From Micromonospora parathelypteridis (GTDB lineage: Bacteria; Actinomycetota; Actinomycetes; Mycobacteriales; Micromonosporaceae), in NCBI RefSeq assembly GCF_014201145.1, contig NZ_JACHDP010000001.1, positions 2,046,001 through 2,110,000 on the forward strand: 64,000 nt of DNA. Reading direction: 5' to 3'. The position numbers and the translations under genes are program-made. Positions 7,769-19,966 of this stretch are shown here, one piece after another. Positions within the stretch are counted from its first letter, which is position 1. The number at the start of each line of letters is the position of its first letter. The notes below the pieces were generated by a model that did no database searches, was not told the origin of the DNA, and was given only the letters and a program-made list of their open reading frames with translations.

Positions 7769-8050
7769 TCAGCGGCTCTGCGCGGAGACCGGGGTTGCGC
7801 TCTCGGCAAGCACGATGACGCCGTCGGCGCTCACCGAGAGGAAGCCGCCGGCCACCTCGTAGGAGATCTGCTCACCGCCAGCAAGCTTGATGCGGACCTG
7901 GCCGGGCTCTGCGAGCTGGCCGAGCAGCGGCGCGTGCCCCGGCAGGACACCAAGCTCGCCTTCGGTCGTCCGCGCGACGACCATCTCGGCGTCACCGGAC
8001 CAGACCTTCTCCTCGACGGCGACGAGCTCGACGTGAAGCTGCTGTGCCAC
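7769..8050 (-). CDS. atpC: ATP synthase epsilon subunit, short form
   Basis: Central-stalk subunit of F1. The 93 residues cover only the N-terminal beta-sandwich ([13 protein letters not shown] ... [13 protein letters not shown] ... [16 protein letters not shown]). The C-terminal two-helix domain that acts as an inhibitory arm in many bacteria is missing; family members usually have about 120-140 residues. The GTG start has AAGGAG six bases upstream. It is not next to atpD: an LCP-family gene and a terminator come between, so atpC probably depends on a different transcript from the rest of the synthase. Confidence 0.93.
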   Translation of the reverse strand: MAQQLHVELVAVEEKVWSGDAEMVVARTTEGELGVLPGHAPLLGQLAEPGQVRIKLAGGEQISYEVAGGFLSVSADGVIVLAESATPVSAQSR

Positions 8051-8138
8051 GCTGTCTCCTTGCTGCGGCGATGGATTGCCGAAAGTCTAGCCTGACGCGC
8101 GCGCGCTCCCAACGCGGGTGGGGAGAACCGCGTCACGA

Positions 8139-9278
8139 CTACTTGGTCTTGTTCACGAATTCCGGATGCTCCAGCAGGAACGGGTCGAGCTGCTCGTTGT
8201 GCAGGGCGGTGAAGAAGTCCGGGACCCCCGCCGAGAACTGCTCACCCAGGTAGGCGCCCCTGCTGTTCTTGAGCTCACCACCGGAGAGTTTGATCATCTG
8301 GATGGTGTTGGGGCGGATGTCCTTCAGGGCGAGCCCGAAGTCGACCACGCTGCTGCCCCGACCGTTGAAGATCAGCGACTGGCCAGCGGCGCGGAGCACC
8401 TTGTCCAGCTTGATGGGGTTGGCCACCACGTCGGCGCTGAACGCCTGGCCGACCATGGCCTTGACGAACTGCTGCTGGTGTCGCTGCCGGCCGTAGTCGG
8501 AGTCCGGAACACCGTTCTTCGGGTAGCGCTGCCGGACGTAGTCCAGCGCCTGCCACCCTTTGAGGTGTTGGTTGCCCTTCTTGTAGATCGCCTGCGGGCC
8601 GACGTAGCCCTCGCCGCGCGTATTGCCTGGCCGCGCCTTACCGTCCGGCTGCTTGTGCTCGGACTTCACTTCCCGCTCGACGTACATGTCGACGCCTCCC
8701 ATGGCGTCGACGATCTTCTGGAAGCCGGTGAAGTTGATGATCGCGCCCGCGTCGAACCGCTTGATGCCGGTCACGTTCTGCACAGTGGTGGCCAGCAGCT
8801 CGAAGCCCCGAGCCGCGTCGGGGTTCGCCCCGGGCACCTTGCTGCCGAACGACATGGCCGCGTTGATCTTCGTGGTCTCGCCGGGGAAGTTGGCCTTCTT
8901 GAACGGCGGGATGGGCACGTAGAGGTCACGCGGCAGAGAGAAGAGGTAGGCCCGGTCCATCGACGCCGGCACGTGCAGCACCATGATCGAGTCGGCCAAC
9001 GGCGCTGCCGTCGGCGTACGCGGGTCGATGCCGACCAGCAGGATGTTGAGCGGACCCTTGATGTCGCTCTTCTTGGGCTGGGCGCCCGCCGCCTGATCGC
9101 CGAACAGGTCAGCCTTGCCGACCGCACCCTCGTAGCGGGCCATGAGTGCCTCGGTGCCGACCAGCACCGCTCCGCTGAGCACGGTCAGCACGGTGCCGAA
9201 CACCGTGCAGATCCTGGCCCAGCGCGGCACGCCCCGCCAGACGGACGACTTGCGGCCTCGCTTGCCGGCCTTACCCAC
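8139..9278 (-). CDS. LytR-CpsA-Psr (LCP) family cell-wall transferase
   Basis: LCP enzymes attach polyprenyl-phosphate-linked glycopolymers to peptidoglycan outside the membrane. The 379-residue protein has a basic cytosolic N-terminus, one TM helix (about 24-44) and an extracytoplasmic LCP domain: LNILLVGID, ADSIMVLHV, SLPRDLYVPIP (conserved Arg/Asp), GFQKIVDAMGGVD and YVRQRYPKN...DYGRQRHQQQ (Arg residues that bind pyrophosphate). The GTG start has GGAG upstream. It lies 88 bases upstream of atpC and 227 bases downstream of atpD. No other glycopolymer gene is close by, so the polymer it transfers is unknown. Confidence 0.92.
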   Translation of the reverse strand: MGKAGKRGRKSSVWRGVPRWARICTVFGTVLTVLSGAVLVGTEALMARYEGAVGKADLFGDQAAGAQPKKSDIKGPLNILLVGIDPRTPTAAPLADSIMVLHVPASMDRAYLFSLPRDLYVPIPPFKKANFPGETTKINAAMSFGSKVPGANPDAARGFELLATTVQNVTGIKRFDAGAIINFTGFQKIVDAMGGVDMYVEREVKSEHKQPDGKARPGNTRGEGYVGPQAIYKKGNQHLKGWQALDYVRQRYPKNGVPDSDYGRQRHQQQFVKAMVGQAFSADVVANPIKLDKVLRAAGQSLIFNGRGSSVVDFGLALKDIRPNTIQMIKLSGGELKNSRGAYLGEQFSAGVPDFFTALHNEQLDPFLLEHPEFVNKTK

Positions 9279-9452
9279 GAGCAGCTCCGTTCGTTACGCC
9301 CACAGGGAGGAAGACGGGCGCACGTCGTCGAAAGGTTGCAAAGATCAACGCTCGTTCAGGTGAGCGCGCGGAACGACCGTATCTCGGGTGGCACGACACC
9401 GACGAGCACGAGTAACGGACCGCGACGATGATAGGGCGTGAAGATGAACAAA

Positions 9453-9481
9453 AGACTGCCCCGGCATTGCCGGGGCAGTCT
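9453..9481 (-). terminator. Rho-independent terminator after atpD
   Basis: A perfect 12-bp stem (9454-9465 with 9469-9480) with a 3-base loop and one more A-T pair. Read on the minus strand it is followed by TTTTGTTC. It lies 24 bases beyond the atpD stop and should end the main atp transcript before the LCP gene and atpC. Confidence 0.88.
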
Positions 9482-9505
9482 CTTTGCTTCGATCGAATCA
9501 GGCCG

Positions 9506-11871
<2,366 letters not shown>

Positions 11872-11875
11872 GGGA

Positions 11876-13528
11876 TCAGCTCTCGGCCGGGCGGTCGGTC
11901 GCGCCGTCGCGGAAGCGGGTCACCGTCTCGCGGTTCTCGTCGCCCTCCAGCGGCTGCGCGGCCTGGTCGTTGACCTGACGCTCGTCCTCCTTGCCGAGGA
12001 AGACCTGCTTGAACTCGGCGATCGCCGTCTCCAGGGAGCCGATGATGTCGTCGCCCCACTGGTTGTCGGCGATCCCGGCCAGCACACCCTGGTGCTTGTG
12101 CCGCAGGTACTGGAGGAACTCCGACTCGAAGCGCCGCACCTCGCCGACCGGGATGTCGTCGAGCTTGCCCTCGACGCCGGCCCAGACGGAGACGACCTCC
12201 TCCTGCACCGGGTACGGCGAGTAGTTCGGCTGCTTGAGCAGCTCCACCAGCCGGGAACCGCGGTTCAGCTGGTTCTGGGAGGCCCGGTCCAGGTCGGAGG
12301 CGAAGGCGGCGAACGCCTCCAGCTCGCGGTACTGCGCAAGGTTGAGCCGCAGCGAACCGGCGACCTTCCGCATCGGCTTCACCTGCGCGGCGCCACCGAC
12401 CCGGGAGACCGAGGTACCGACGTTGATCGCCGGACGGACGCCCTGGTTGAACAGGTCCGTCTCCAGGAAGATCTGGCCGTCGGTGATCGAGATGACGTTG
12501 GTCGGGATGAAGGCCGAGATGTCGTTGGCCTTCGTCTCGATGATCGGCAGACCGGTCATCGAGCCGCCACCCAGCTCGTCGGAGAGCTTCGCGCAACGCT
12601 CCAGCAGGCGGGAGTGCAGGTAGAAGACGTCACCCGGGTACGCCTCACGGCCCGGCGGGCGACGCAGCAGCAGCGACACGGCCCGGTACGCCTCGGCCTG
12701 CTTGCTCAGGTCGTCGAAGACGATCAGGACGTGCTTGCCGCCGTACATCCAGTGCTGCCCGATGGACGAGCCGGTGTACGGGGCCAGGTACTTGAAGCCG
12801 GCCGGGTCGGACGCCGGGGAGGCGACGATGGTCGTGTACTCCAGCGCGCCCGCCTCCTCGAGCTGCCCCTTGATGGAGGCGATCGTGGAGGCCTTCTGGC
12901 CGATGGCGACGTAGATGCAGCGGACCTGCTTCTTCGGGTCGCCGGTGCGCCAGTTGTCGCGCTGGTTGAGGATCGCGTCGAGGGCGACCGTGGTCTTGCC
13001 GGTCTTGCGGTCACCGATGATCAGCTGCCGCTGGCCCCGACCGATCGGCGTCATCGCGTCGATCGCCTTGATGCCGGTCTGCAGCGGCTCGAACACCGAC
13101 TGGCGGGACATCACGTTCGGAGCCTGCAGCTCCAGCTCGCGGAAGCCCTCGTTGGCGATGTCACCGAGCCCGTCGATCGGCTGGCCGAGCGCGTCGACCA
13201 CACGGCCGAGGAAGGCGTCGCCGACCGGAACGGAGAGAACCCGCTCGGTGCGCTTGACGCGCTGCCCCTCCTCCAACTTGGCGGAGTCACCGAGAACGAC
13301 GACACCGATCTCCCGGACGTCGAGGTTCAACGCCACGCCGAGCGTGCCGTCCTCGAACTCCAGGAGCTCGTTGGTCATGGTCGAGGGCAGGCCCTCGACG
13401 TGGGCGATACCGTCACCGGTGTCGGCGACGGTGCCGACCTCCTCGCGGGAGACGTCGGACGAGTAGGAAGAGACGTAGCGCTCCAGGGCGCCGCGGATCT
13501 CCTCCGTCGAGATGGTCAGCTCGGCCAT
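11876..13528 (-). CDS. atpA: ATP synthase F1 alpha subunit
   Basis: Non-catalytic nucleotide-binding subunit of F1. The 550-residue protein has the P-loop GDRKTGKT, the [11 protein letters not shown] segment and the [18 protein letters not shown] motif. It runs longer than the E. coli protein (513) with a charged C-terminal tail ([21 protein letters not shown]), as in other actinobacteria, where the tail restrains ATP hydrolysis. AAGGAAG precedes the ATG. The 168 bases before it (13529-13696) are an unusually long gap for this operon and hold a tandem repeat and a short AT-rich patch (ttaaaattcag). Confidence 0.97.
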   Translation of the reverse strand: MAELTISTEEIRGALERYVSSYSSDVSREEVGTVADTGDGIAHVEGLPSTMTNELLEFEDGTLGVALNLDVREIGVVVLGDSAKLEEGQRVKRTERVLSVPVGDAFLGRVVDALGQPIDGLGDIANEGFRELELQAPNVMSRQSVFEPLQTGIKAIDAMTPIGRGQRQLIIGDRKTGKTTVALDAILNQRDNWRTGDPKKQVRCIYVAIGQKASTIASIKGQLEEAGALEYTTIVASPASDPAGFKYLAPYTGSSIGQHWMYGGKHVLIVFDDLSKQAEAYRAVSLLLRRPPGREAYPGDVFYLHSRLLERCAKLSDELGGGSMTGLPIIETKANDISAFIPTNVISITDGQIFLETDLFNQGVRPAINVGTSVSRVGGAAQVKPMRKVAGSLRLNLAQYRELEAFAAFASDLDRASQNQLNRGSRLVELLKQPNYSPYPVQEEVVSVWAGVEGKLDDIPVGEVRRFESEFLQYLRHKHQGVLAGIADNQWGDDIIGSLETAIAEFKQVFLGKEDERQVNDQAAQPLEGDENRETVTRFRDGATDRPAES

Positions 13529-13610
13529 CCTCTGCTTCCTTAAAATTCAGGGGCCCGGGATACCTAGTACCGACCGGTCCGAATGGCGTCTGTCAATCCG
13601 GGCGCTGCCG

Positions 13611-13694
13611 GCGGCGAAGCCGCCCCAACACTGAGGCGGCGAAGCCACCGCATTGCTGGGCGGCGAAGCCACCGCATTGCTGGGCGGCGAAGCC
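13611..13694. repeat. Four-copy 24-25 bp tandem repeat inside the atp operon
   Basis: The element gcggcgaagcc starts at 13611, 13636, 13660 and 13684. Copies 2 and 3 are followed by the same accgcattgctgg. It fills the atpH-atpA intergenic gap. In the transcript each copy reads ggcttcgccgc, which can fold as a small GGC-loop-GCC hairpin. The last copy ends next to the atpH stop codon. Confidence 0.85.
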
Positions 13695-13696
13695 GC

Positions 13697-14518
13697 TCAG
13701 CGCTTCGCGAGCGCGTTGCGGGTCTCGTTGAGGCGGCGCAGGATGGTGCCGTCGTACAGGTCGGAGCCGACCCGCACGCTCACGCCACCCAGGACGTGGG
13801 GGTCGACCGTCTGCTTGACGGAGACCTCACGACCGTATATCGCGGTGAGGCTCGCACCCAGCCGGCGCTCGTCGGAGTCACTCAACGGGGCCGCGACGGT
13901 CACGTACGCCACCTGCCGGTCGCGTCGATCGGCGGCGAGCTCCACCAGCCGAGTGAGCGCGCCGGTGAAGGAACGCCCTCCGAAGCCGGCGAGCGCCACC
14001 TCGACGAGACGGACGGTGACCGGTCGGGCCTTGTCGGCGAGCAGCTCGCGGACCAGCGTGGCCCGCTGCTCGACCGGAGCGACCGGGTCGGCCAGCGTGT
14101 TGCTCAGCGCCGACTGACCGGTCACGACCTGGCCGAAGCGGAACAGCTCGTCCTCGACCTCGCCCAGCTCGCCGGCAGTGTCGGCGCTGGCGAGCAGCGC
14201 CTCCACGCCCAGCCGCTCGGCGCCGTCGAGCAACTCCGACGGTGCCGACCAGCGGCCGGACACCAGCACCACGAGCAGGTCGAGCGCGTCGGCGCCGATC
14301 CGACCACCGAGCATGTCGCCGAGCAGGGCACCGCGGTCCTCGCCGGAACGAGCCGGCTCGGACAGTGCCCGGCGCAGCCGCGGCTCTCGCCGCAGCAGGG
14401 ACGCCACGGAGAGGATGGCGTCGGCGGTGGAGGCCACCGCCGACGGCTCCGCGCCGCGGACGTACGCGTCGAGGCGCTCGGCCGCGACCTTGTACGACTC
14501 CCGGCTGGCGGCCTGCAT
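13697..14518 (-). CDS. atpH: ATP synthase F1 delta subunit (OSCP-like)
   Basis: Peripheral-stalk cap that joins subunit b to the alpha3-beta3 head. The 273-residue protein has the OSCP C-terminal signature region (VAYVTVAAPLSDSDERRL ... DPHVLGGVSVRVGSDLYDGTI). It is longer than the 175-180 residues of most bacteria, as is usual in actinobacteria with an N-terminal extension. Its ATG shares a base with the atpF stop (TGATG), so translation is probably coupled. Confidence 0.95.
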   Translation of the reverse strand: MQAASRESYKVAAERLDAYVRGAEPSAVASTADAILSVASLLRREPRLRRALSEPARSGEDRGALLGDMLGGRIGADALDLLVVLVSGRWSAPSELLDGAERLGVEALLASADTAGELGEVEDELFRFGQVVTGQSALSNTLADPVAPVEQRATLVRELLADKARPVTVRLVEVALAGFGGRSFTGALTRLVELAADRRDRQVAYVTVAAPLSDSDERRLGASLTAIYGREVSVKQTVDPHVLGGVSVRVGSDLYDGTILRRLNETRNALAKR

Positions 14519-15057
14519 CAGCGGGCCCCCGTGCTCTCGAGATCGCTCAGGAACCGGTCGACGGTGCCCTTGCGGCGTGCCTCGTCGGCCAGCGACTCGC
14601 CAACGATCTTGCTGGCCAGGTCCACCGCGATCGTGCCGACCTCGGCGCGCAGCTCGCGCACGATGGTGGCCCGCTCGGCGGCGAGCGCGTCCTTGCCGGC
14701 CTGGATGACCCGATCGGACTCTTCCCGTGCCTTGGCGAGGATGTCCTGTCGGATGCCCTCGGCGTCGGCCCGCGCGTCGTCACGGATCTTGGCGGCGTCG
14801 GTCCGGGCCTCAGCGAGCTGGGCACGGTACTGCTCGAGCAGCTGGTTCGCCTCGGCCTGGGCAGCCTCGGCGCGCTTGATGCCGCCCTCGATCGCGTCGA
14901 CCCGAGCCTGGAACGTCTGCTCCATGCGCGGGAAGACGAACTTCATCAACACGAAGCAGAGCACGGCGAAGGCCACCGAGCCGACCACGACCTCCTGCCA
15001 GAGCGGGATGATCGGGTTGTGGGCGGACTCACCACCCTCAGCGGCGAGGAAGTTCAT
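14518..15057 (-). CDS. atpF: ATP synthase F0 subunit b
   Basis: Peripheral-stalk subunit anchored in the membrane. The 179-residue protein has one N-terminal TM helix (about 20-42, VVVGSVAFAVLCFVLMKFVFP) and a long charged coiled coil rich in Ala, Glu and Arg (about 45-170). The start at 15057 is preferred to one 10 codons upstream because GGGAGGT precedes it and the conserved MNFLAAE start follows. It ends in a one-base overlap with atpH. Confidence 0.95.
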   Translation of the reverse strand: MNFLAAEGGESAHNPIIPLWQEVVVGSVAFAVLCFVLMKFVFPRMEQTFQARVDAIEGGIKRAEAAQAEANQLLEQYRAQLAEARTDAAKIRDDARADAEGIRQDILAKAREESDRVIQAGKDALAAERATIVRELRAEVGTIAVDLASKIVGESLADEARRKGTVDRFLSDLESTGAR

Positions 15058-15083
15058 GGTTACCTCCCGGTTGAAGGGCGGAA

Positions 15084-15335
<252 letters not shown>

Positions 15336-15383
15336 TTATCACGCGTGACTCTCACGCGGGACGACAACGGTTGGTGCGGTGGA

Positions 15384-16181
15384 TCAGTGCTCTTCGGCGA
15401 GCGCGCCCTGCACGTAACTGGCGGTGAGGACGGTGAAAACGTATGCCTGCAGGCAGATCACCAGGAACTCGAGGAAGGTGAGCGCGATGGTCATCACCCA
15501 GGAGAGCACCGAGACCGGGGCCAGCCAGGCATTGGCGCTCAGCATCGCGAAGCCGCCGAGCGTGAAGACCAGCAGGAGCATGTGACCGGCGAACATGTTC
15601 GCGAAGAGACGCACCGCGAGCGAGAACGGCCGGACGATGAAGGTCGAGAAGAGCTCGATCGGGATCAGCAGCGGCAGGATGTACCAGGGCGCCGGCGGGA
15701 TCAGCGAGTTCTTGAAGTACTTGACGAAGCCGTGCTTCTTGATGCCGATGTAGTTGAACAGCACGTAGCTGATGATCGCGAGGATCGCCGGGAAGGCGAT
15801 GTGCGAGTTCGGCGAGATCTGGAAGAACGGGATGATCGCGAACGCGTTCGTCAACAGCACGAAGCAGAAGAGCGTGGTGAAGTAGGGCGCGAACCGCACA
15901 CCCGCGTGCCCGATCATGTCGACCGCGATGTTGTTGCGCACGAAGCCGTAGATCGACTCGGCGAGCCACTGCTTCTTGGTCGGCACCAACTGCGGCTTCC
16001 GGTACGTCGCCAGGAAGAAGATGATCAGGACGCCGACCGCGATCCAGACCATCGCCGTGATCTTGGTAAACCAGATCGAGTCGTGGTCGTTCCACGGCAG
16101 GATGCTGGGCAGGTAGAAGTCGTCCACCGTGGGTGGGAATCCCGCCTGGCCCGCTGCCAGAACGTTCGCCTGTCCGAACAC
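15384..16181 (-). CDS. atpB: ATP synthase F0 subunit a
   Basis: Membrane stator forming the proton half-channels. The 265-residue product has five to six TM helices and the conserved RPFSLAVRLFANMFAGH stretch that carries the essential channel Arg. The GTG start at 16181 is chosen because AGGAAGGG lies just upstream. Longer in-frame starts add an Arg-rich stretch that overlaps the upstream gene and looks non-coding. Confidence 0.95.
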   Translation of the reverse strand: MFGQANVLAAGQAGFPPTVDDFYLPSILPWNDHDSIWFTKITAMVWIAVGVLIIFFLATYRKPQLVPTKKQWLAESIYGFVRNNIAVDMIGHAGVRFAPYFTTLFCFVLLTNAFAIIPFFQISPNSHIAFPAILAIISYVLFNYIGIKKHGFVKYFKNSLIPPAPWYILPLLIPIELFSTFIVRPFSLAVRLFANMFAGHMLLLVFTLGGFAMLSANAWLAPVSVLSWVMTIALTFLEFLVICLQAYVFTVLTASYVQGALAEEH

Positions 16182-16192
16182 CGCGTCCCTTC

Positions 16193-16429
16193 CTAAGTAG
16201 GCGTGCCGAGTCGGCGAACGACCAGGATGATCCCCCCGGCCATACCGAGCACGACGCCGATCCCGGTGGCGACGCCGCCGGTGTCGAGCCACTGGTCAAC
16301 AAGCCAGCCAATGAAACCCCACACGAGCATGCCTCCGATGAGGTAGCTGAGCGCGGTCCAACCCTGACCGGCGCCGGACGGATAGTCGTCCGGTTCACCG
16401 GCGGGACGGGGGGTTTGGTCACCAGCCAT
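16193..16429 (-). CDS. AtpZ/AtpI family ATP synthase assembly protein
   Basis: A 78-residue membrane protein with two TM helices (about 27-46 and 53-73; GGMLVWGFIGWLVDQW and GIGVVLGMAGGIILVVRRLG). This matches the small AtpZ/AtpI proteins that help assemble the c-ring or supply ions. It stops 11 bases before atpB and is first in the coupled series. The start at 16429 (MAGDQ) is the family-like one, although no strong ribosome site precedes it; an in-frame start at 16483 is possible. Confidence 0.82.
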   Translation of the reverse strand: MAGDQTPRPAGEPDDYPSGAGQGWTALSYLIGGMLVWGFIGWLVDQWLDTGGVATGIGVVLGMAGGIILVVRRLGTPT

Positions 16430-16618
16430 GACGGGGCGAACGATATCAGCCGGGAAGACGAGGCTGTGCCTCACCCCCCGCACAACCGTCGTTGTGTGGG
16501 CTTCTCGTGGGCGCCGTCGTCTGTGGGCACGCTACTCCCCTTCCGCCCGTCGGAAAATGACCGGAGGCCGACACATTCCCGCGCGTCCGATAGTTGGGAC
16601 GACCGGCCGATCGGCAGG

Positions 16619-17044
16619 TCAACTGCGCGACCGACGGGCGTGCACCGTGGTCAGCCACCAGATGTGCACCGCAGTCCACACTGCCACCCCGGCGACGATG
16701 CCGAGGCAGAGCGGCACCAACCCGGGCCAGCCGCTCGACGCCACGGCCACCAGCACCCCACCCAGCAGGCTGAACTTCAGCACGTACAGGCCCAGCCCGA
16801 GCGGCAGCAGCAACTGCGGGTTGACCTGGTCGGCCCGGGCCAGCACCACCGTGGTCAGCGTGTAGCTGAGCACCGTGACGCCCACGCCGGCCGCCGCGCC
16901 GAGCGCGGCCGTCGCACCACCGGTCACCCCGCCCACCACCGCGGCGACCGCGGCCAACGCCGCCGACGCGGCCAGCAACACCGGCAGGTGCCGCAGCCGC
17001 CACCGTCGGTCGGTGTCCGGCTCGACCACCCCGGGCTCAGCCAC
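16619..17044 (-). CDS. AtpI-like membrane protein
   Basis: A 141-residue protein with four predicted TM helices (about 22-40, 46-66, 78-98 and 105-125). It lies at the head of the atp gene set, where the longer AtpI-type protein is found in many actinobacteria. Similarity is mostly hydrophobic character plus position, so the functional call is tentative. The GTG start at 17044 lies inside the end of glyA (8-base overlap), so the two are likely co-transcribed. About 190 bases separate it from the next gene. Confidence 0.7.
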   Translation of the reverse strand: MAEPGVVEPDTDRRWRLRHLPVLLAASAALAAVAAVVGGVTGGATAALGAAAGVGVTVLSYTLTTVVLARADQVNPQLLLPLGLGLYVLKFSLLGGVLVAVASSGWPGLVPLCLGIVAGVAVWTAVHIWWLTTVHARRSRS

Positions 17045-18326
17045 GGGGGTACGCCGGAAACGCCGCGACCAGCTCAGCCACCTCGGCGGCGACCTGGGTC
17101 AACTCGTCGGCGCCGCCCGGCGCCCCGGGATCGGTGCGCACGGCGCGGGTGATCAGGGTGGCCACCTGCCGCAGCTCCCCCTCCCGCATGCCCTGGGTGG
17201 TGACGCTCGGGGTGCCCACCCGCAGACCGGAGGCCACCATCGGCGGCTGCGGGTCGTACGGGATGGCGTTCTTGTTCAGGGTGATCGACGCTGCGTCGCA
17301 GCGGCGTTCGGCCTCGGCGCCGGTCACCCCCAGGTCCCGCAGGTCGATCAGGGCGAGGTGGGTGTCGGTGCCACCGGACACAGGGCGCATCCCCTCGTCG
17401 GCCAGCCCGGCGGCGAGCGCCTGGGCGTTGCTCACCACCTGCTTGGCGTACGTCTGAAACTCGGGCTGGGCGGCCTCGCGCAGCGCGACCGCCTTGGCCG
17501 CGACCGCGTGCATCAGCGGGCCGCCCTGGGTGAACGGGAAGACCGCCTTGTCGATCCGCTGGGCCAGCGACTCCCGGCAGAGGATCATGCCGCCGCGCGG
17601 GCCACGCAGCACCTTGTGGGTGGTGGCGCAGATGACGTCGGCGTACGGCACCGGGGACGGGATCGCCCGGCCAGCGACCAGGCCGATGAAGTGCGCCGCG
17701 TCCACCATCAGGTACGCGCCGACCTCATCGGCGATCTCCCGGAATCGGGCGAAGTCGATCAGACGGGGGTACGCGGTCGCGCCACAGATGATCAGCTTGG
17801 GGCGGTGCGCCCGCGCCAGGTCGCGTACCTCGTCGTAGTCGATCAGCTCGGTGTCCGGGCGGACCGGGTAGCCGACCGGGTGGAACCACTTGCCGGAGAA
17901 GTTCACCCGGCTGCCGTGGGTGAGGTGCCCACCGTGCGGCAGGTCCATCGCCAGCACCGTGTCTCCCGGCTGCACCAGCGCGGCGTACGCGGCCAGGTTG
18001 GCGCTCGCCCCGGAGTGCGGCTGGAGGTTGGCGTGCTCGGCGCCGAAGAGCTCCTTGGCTCGGGCGATGCCGATCTCCTCGGCCCGGTCCACCTCGGCGC
18101 AGCCGCCGTAGTAACGCCGGCCCGGGTAGCCCTCGGCGTACTTGTTGGTCAGCGTCGAACCGAGCGCGGCCAGCACCGCCGGCGAGGTGAGGTTTTCGCT
18201 GGCGATGAGCTGCAGGCCGCCCCGCAACCGGTCCAGCTCGCCGAGGACCACTCCGGCGATCTCCGGGTCGGTGGCTCTGAGCTGCGCGAAATCCGGCCCC
18301 CAGAAGGTGCTCGTCTCGGTCTCCAC
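17037..18326 (-). CDS. glyA: Serine hydroxymethyltransferase
   Basis: PLP enzyme converting serine and tetrahydrofolate to glycine and methylene-THF. The 429-residue protein has the SHMT parts [51 protein letters not shown] (Asp209/His212) and the PLP lysine in [12 protein letters not shown] (Lys238). Length is normal. A GTG at 18326 gives the shortest sensible N-terminus; another GTG at 18353 would start in the 35-base divergent gap. No Shine-Dalgarno is visible, so it may be leaderless. No glycine riboswitch is seen. The gene lies directly before the atp set, as in Bacillus. Confidence 0.95.
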   Translation of the reverse strand: METETSTFWGPDFAQLRATDPEIAGVVLGELDRLRGGLQLIASENLTSPAVLAALGSTLTNKYAEGYPGRRYYGGCAEVDRAEEIGIARAKELFGAEHANLQPHSGASANLAAYAALVQPGDTVLAMDLPHGGHLTHGSRVNFSGKWFHPVGYPVRPDTELIDYDEVRDLARAHRPKLIICGATAYPRLIDFARFREIADEVGAYLMVDAAHFIGLVAGRAIPSPVPYADVICATTHKVLRGPRGGMILCRESLAQRIDKAVFPFTQGGPLMHAVAAKAVALREAAQPEFQTYAKQVVSNAQALAAGLADEGMRPVSGGTDTHLALIDLRDLGVTGAEAERRCDAASITLNKNAIPYDPQPPMVASGLRVGTPSVTTQGMREGELRQVATLITRAVRTDPGAPGGADELTQVAAEVAELVAAFPAYPRG

Positions 18327-18361
18327 AGCGAACGAGTCTAGGGGGCCGCACACTGGGACCT

Positions 18362-19825
18362 GTGAGATGCCTCGTCACCGGAGCCACCGGCTACATCGGC
18401 GGGCGGCTGACGCCACTGCTGCTCGCCGACGGTCACACCGTGCGCTGCCTGGCCCGCAAGGCGGTGCGGCTGCGCGATGTGCCCTGGGCCTCGGCTGCCG
18501 AGATCGTCGAGGGGGACCTGAGCCGGCCGGAGACGCTGCCCACCGCATTCGCCGACGTGGACGTCGCCTATTTCCTGGTGCACTCACTCGGCCGGCCCGA
18601 CTTCGAGGCAGCGGACCGGACGGCGGCGACGAACTTCGCGGAGGCGGCCCGCGCGGCCGGCGTACGCCGAATCGTCTACCTGGGCGGGCCGGAGCCGGCG
18701 TCCGACGAGGAGGTGCCGTCCCCGCACCTGCGGTCCCGAGCCGAGGTGGGCCGGATCCTGCTGGCCAGTGGGGTGCCCACCGCGGTGCTCCGCGCCGCGG
18801 TGATCATCGGGTCCGGCTCGGCGTCGTTCGAGATGCTGCGCTACCTGACCGAGCGGCTGCCCGCCATGGTCACCCCCCGCTGGGTCCGCAACCGGATCCA
18901 ACCGATCGCGGTCCGCGACGTGCTCCGCTACCTGGCCGGCTGCAGCGAGCTGCCGACGGACGTCAACCGGGGCTTCGACATCGGCGGGCCGGACGTGCTC
19001 ACCTTCCGCGAGATGATGCAGCGCTACGCCCGGGTGGCCGGGCTGCGCCGGCGGATCATCGTGCCGGTCCGGCTGCTCACCCCGTCGCTGTCCTCGCACT
19101 GGGTCGGCCTGATCACCCCGGTGCCCAACGCCATCGCCCGCCCGCTGGTGGAGAGCCTGATCCACGAGGCCGTGACGCACGAACACGACATCGCCCGGTA
19201 CGTGCCCGACCCACCCGGTGGGCTGACCGGCTTCGACGACGCGGTGGCGCTGGCGCTCGCCAAGGTGCGCGACGCCCAGGTGGAGACCCGCTGGTCGAAC
19301 GCGAGTGGCCCGGACACCCCCGCGGAACCGCTGCCCAGCGACCCGGACTGGTCCGGCGGCACCGCCTACACCGACGTCCGGGAGCGGGTGGTGGACGCGT
19401 CACCCGCGGCGCTCTGGCGGGTCATCGAGGGCGTCGGCGGCGAACACGGCTGGTACTCGTTCCCCCTCGCCTGGTCGGTCCGCGGTTGGCTGGACCGGCT
19501 GGTCGGCGGGGTCGGGCTGCGTCGGGGCCGACGCGACCCGCACCGCCTACAGGTCGGTGAGGCGCTGGACTTCTGGCGGGTCGAGGAGATCATCCCGGGC
19601 GAGCTGCTGCGACTGCGCGCCGAGATGCGGCTGCCCGGCCGGGCCTGGCTGGAGATGCGGGTGTTGCCGGGCGACGGCGGCCGCAGCCGCTACCAGCAAC
19701 GCGCCGTCTTCCTCCCGCGCGGGCTGAGCGGGCACGCCTACTGGGGCTCGGTGGCCCCCTTCCACGCGGTGGTCTTCGGCGGAATGGCCCGCAACATAGC
19801 CCGAAACGCCGAACAAACCCCCTAA
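18362..19825 (+). CDS. SDR-family NAD(P)-binding protein with C-terminal DUF2867 domain
   Basis: A 487-residue two-domain protein. The N-terminal half (1-290) is an atypical SDR/NmrA-like Rossmann domain with GATGYIGG at residues 7-14 and YLGGPEP in place of a typical YxxxK. The C-terminal half (about 330-480) matches DUF2867, a START-like fold ([23 protein letters not shown] ... [29 protein letters not shown]). Such proteins are thought to handle lipid or quinone-like ligands, but the substrate is unknown. It starts with GTG and is divergent from glyA. A palindromic element follows its stop. Confidence 0.85.
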   Translation: MRCLVTGATGYIGGRLTPLLLADGHTVRCLARKAVRLRDVPWASAAEIVEGDLSRPETLPTAFADVDVAYFLVHSLGRPDFEAADRTAATNFAEAARAAGVRRIVYLGGPEPASDEEVPSPHLRSRAEVGRILLASGVPTAVLRAAVIIGSGSASFEMLRYLTERLPAMVTPRWVRNRIQPIAVRDVLRYLAGCSELPTDVNRGFDIGGPDVLTFREMMQRYARVAGLRRRIIVPVRLLTPSLSSHWVGLITPVPNAIARPLVESLIHEAVTHEHDIARYVPDPPGGLTGFDDAVALALAKVRDAQVETRWSNASGPDTPAEPLPSDPDWSGGTAYTDVRERVVDASPAALWRVIEGVGGEHGWYSFPLAWSVRGWLDRLVGGVGLRRGRRDPHRLQVGEALDFWRVEEIIPGELLRLRAEMRLPGRAWLEMRVLPGDGGRSRYQQRAVFLPRGLSGHAYWGSVAPFHAVVFGGMARNIARNAEQTP

Positions 19826-19861
19826 CCCCGCTCCCCCGTCCCCCCGTCCTCCCAACCCCCG

Positions 19862-19930
19862 CGATCTTGCACTTTGTGTCGCCGATCTGGGGCCTAAGTA
19901 CCTTTTGCCGAGACAGAAAGTGCAAGATCG
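19862..19930. repeat. Intergenic palindromic element (variant)
   Basis: The arms 19862-19880 (cgatcttgcactttgtgtc) and 19912-19930 are inverted repeats with one mismatch and a loop of about 31 bases. It lies between the convergent SDR and PBP genes and may act as a bidirectional terminator. The outer bases (gatcttgca) resemble those of the element at 6679. Confidence 0.75.
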
Positions 19931-19966
19931 GCGGGGGTTGGGGGCGGGGACGGGGGTGGGGGGCGG

